Positions 62,670-64,000 of a DNA stretch of 64,000 nucleotides are shown here, piece by piece. The stretch's first letter is position 1. Each line of letters starts with the position of its first letter. A program made the translations under genes and the position numbers. The notes under the pieces are model-generated. The model was not told where the DNA came from, searched no databases, and saw nothing but the letters and a program-made list of their open reading frames with translations. The stretch comes from Pelagomonas calceolata (taxonomy: Eukaryota > Sar > Pelagophyceae > Pelagomonadales > Pelagomonadaceae). The stretch is from positions 3,066,501 to 3,130,500 of the forward strand of contig CAKKNE010000002.1 in the NCBI GenBank assembly GCA_918797485.1, read 5' to 3'.

Positions 62670-64000
62670 ATGGCCTGCACCCCCGCCGTCGACGCGACCT
62701 CCTCTTTGATAGGAGCGGCTCTATCGGCAAGTAGCTGCAAGAGCAGATCTGTACCCATCTTCTACCTGCGCCGGGCTGGAATAGTCGTGTGCGGCTCGCT
62801 CACCTTTGTCGCGCTCTCAACGAATGACACGAGTACAGTAGCAAAAGCATCAATCGGCTCATTAGCAGCTCTACTAACATTAGGACGGTGGGACAACGCG
62901 CGCGCCGAACTCGCGCCGCGCTGGGAGCCCCACGGCCGCGGCGCGTCCGACGCGAAGGGTGAAATTTGGGCAACTTTAACTGTCTATGTTACTGGCGCCG
63001 CCTACGCCTGCTTGCTGAAAAAGCTTACGTTCTATTCACCTCTAGCGGGCGTCGCCGTGGCCTTGGGCGTGGCCTACGTCGCGTCGCGGCCGGGCGTGTC
63101 GAAACCGGGCGGGCCGCGGCCGCAGCCGATTGGAAGGAAACCGCAATTCGACGCGGCGCCGCGGCCGCCGGTCCGCGGCTGGCGCTGCGCTACGGGGAGC
63201 GAGAGTCATGAAGTCACGGCGTTGGCCGCGCAGAAGCACGGTCTGAACGCGTCCTTGAGCGGAGAAAGTTCAGGACGACAGATCTGGCACTTTGTTGGAG
63301 AAGAAAACGACGGCGCCGGAGGTTGCGAAGCTTTTGATCCCGCGAAGAACCCGAATTCGTCAGATCAGTTATACAGGAGGGAGCGGTTGCGGACTTGGCG
63401 GCAGAAACACGGCGACGACGTACCCGTAAAAGATCCATTAGAACGCGCTTTAAAGTTCTACCGCAAGCTCCAAGTCGACGACGGCCACTGGGCCGGCGAC
63501 TACGGCGGGCCCCACTTTCTCTCACCTGGACTTGTAGTTATGTGGTATGTTACTGGTAGAAGAGATAGCGTCCTAGATGCCAACCAAAGAAACGCCATGA
63601 AGCGGTACTACGAGAACCACCAGCAGAGTGACGGCGGCTGGGGCACGCATATTGAGTCTCCTTCGACCATGTTTGGCACTACTCTGACCTATGTGGCTCT
63701 ACGACTGCTCGGAGAGCCCGCGGAAGCACCACGCCTAAGGAAAGCCAGGACCTTCATCCATTATCACGGCGGCGCGACGTACACGGCGTCCTGGGCCAAG
63801 TTCGCGCTGTGTCTGCTGGGTTGTATGGATTGGGAGGGCCACGAGTCCGTCCCGCCGGAGATGTGGTTACTACCAAGGTGGTGCCCCTTCCACCCGTGTC
63901 GGATGTGGTGCCACGCGCGCATGGTCTATTTGCCCATGGGTTATTTATGGGGTAGTCGGTGGGTCTACGCCGACGCGGAAACTGATGAGACGGTGTTATC
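62670..64000 (+). CDS. Oxidosqualene cyclase (cycloartenol/lanosterol synthase) with N-terminal membrane extension, cut by the right edge
   Basis: ATG 62670, open to the window end (443 codons seen). Residues about 1-150 are an extension with roughly four hydrophobic stretches (AGIVVCGSLTFVAL, ASIGSLAALLTLG, IWATLTVYVTGAAYACLL, SPLAGVAVALGVAYVA). From about residue 205 the cyclase begins: RQIWHFVGEENDGAG, then KLQVDDGHWAGDYGGPHFLSPGL, QSDGGWGTHIESPSTMFGT, ARTFIHYHGGATYTASWAKF, LPRWCPFHPCRMWCHARMVYLPM. These are the N-terminal QW repeats and helices of eukaryotic 2,3-oxidosqualene cyclases, which make the first sterol skeleton at the ER. The catalytic DCTAE region lies beyond the window, so lanosterol versus cycloartenol specificity cannot be judged. 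Confidence 0.93.
   Translation, partial: MACTPAVDATSSLIGAALSASSCKSRSVPIFYLRRAGIVVCGSLTFVALSTNDTSTVAKASIGSLAALLTLGRWDNARAELAPRWEPHGRGASDAKGEIWATLTVYVTGAAYACLLKKLTFYSPLAGVAVALGVAYVASRPGVSKPGGPRPQPIGRKPQFDAAPRPPVRGWRCATGSESHEVTALAAQKHGLNASLSGESSGRQIWHFVGEENDGAGGCEAFDPAKNPNSSDQLYRRERLRTWRQKHGDDVPVKDPLERALKFYRKLQVDDGHWAGDYGGPHFLSPGLVVMWYVTGRRDSVLDANQRNAMKRYYENHQQSDGGWGTHIESPSTMFGTTLTYVALRLLGEPAEAPRLRKARTFIHYHGGATYTASWAKFALCLLGCMDWEGHESVPPEMWLLPRWCPFHPCRMWCHARMVYLPMGYLWGSRWVYADAETDETVL

Noticed and set aside
62966-63211. Plus frame with an MGNFNC start inside the sterol cyclase 5' region
   Set aside because: The 62670 frame is continuous into the cyclase core; this is an out-of-frame shadow.
1-64000. 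CRISPR arrays, rRNA genes, bacterial operons with Shine-Dalgarno sites
   Set aside because: No spaced direct repeats, no rRNA sequence and no ribosome-binding-site pattern; the gene content is nuclear eukaryotic.

Overview
The window is nuclear DNA of a GC-rich, very gene-dense eukaryotic microalga. It is most likely a stramenopile of the pelagophyte type (Aureococcus or Pelagomonas-like). The support is: a fucoxanthin chlorophyll a/c-binding protein (FCP) remnant; a precursor with an ER signal followed by the SAF-AP plastid-targeting junction; eukaryote-only machinery (SMG1, VPS54, PRP3, SRPK, DPM1, uS13/RPS18, LRRC56); mostly intronless genes; and a few short introns that look like introner transposons, known from Aureococcus and Micromonas. 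No rRNA, CRISPR array, organellar block or intact autonomous transposon was seen.

Layout. 1-8.6 kb: a Pro/Met-rich protein cut by the left edge, an EF-hand/DPF-repeat endocytic-type scaffold, an armadillo protein, a DUF1294 frame overlapping a HAD-phosphatase/short-chain-dehydrogenase fusion, and two secretory or plastid-type unknowns. 8.8 kb: a tRNA-Gly(TCC). 9-16.9 kb: an MgtC-like protein, an ankyrin protein, a 54-residue protein overlapping a cytochrome b5 gene, PRP3, a PH-like protein, and a ShKT protein reading across a truncated FCP relic. 17-23 kb: unknown proteins, a decayed repeat-bearing stretch and a DUF6687 protein. 23-34.5 kb: a DUF3754 protein, a coiled-coil tail-anchored protein, a glycosyltransferase-like protein, a RING-H2 protein, an LRRC56-like protein, a plastid membrane protein, and a fusion of an EEP/nocturnin-type domain with a DGAT2 acyltransferase. 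35-42 kb: VPS54, an acylated membrane protein, a golgin with two GRIP-like domains and an LRR protein. 42.3-51.6 kb: SMG1 in two exons. 51.6-64 kb: a TPMT-like methyltransferase with two introners behind a 73-residue upstream ORF, SRPK with one introner, unknowns, DPM1, a cwf21-like protein, RPS18, and the 5' part of an oxidosqualene cyclase with a membrane-spanning extension.

Three patterns stand out beyond the gene list. (1) A dyad of about 24 bp, GCTAG-N12 to N15-CTAGC, lies 50-250 bp upstream of start codons in at least 13 intergenic regions, often midway between divergent genes; it is not a motif I can name. (2) Some introns carry terminal inverted repeats or share the 14-mer CGCGTCGATGGCGT and look like introners at different ages. 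(3) Three tandem ORF pairs have overlapping or abutting stop/start codons, and the upstream ORF contains no internal ATG in any frame, as expected for dicistronic mRNAs read by leaky scanning. Convergent genes end within 5-30 bp of each other and one pair shares its stop codons. All functional calls are by eye; no database search was run.
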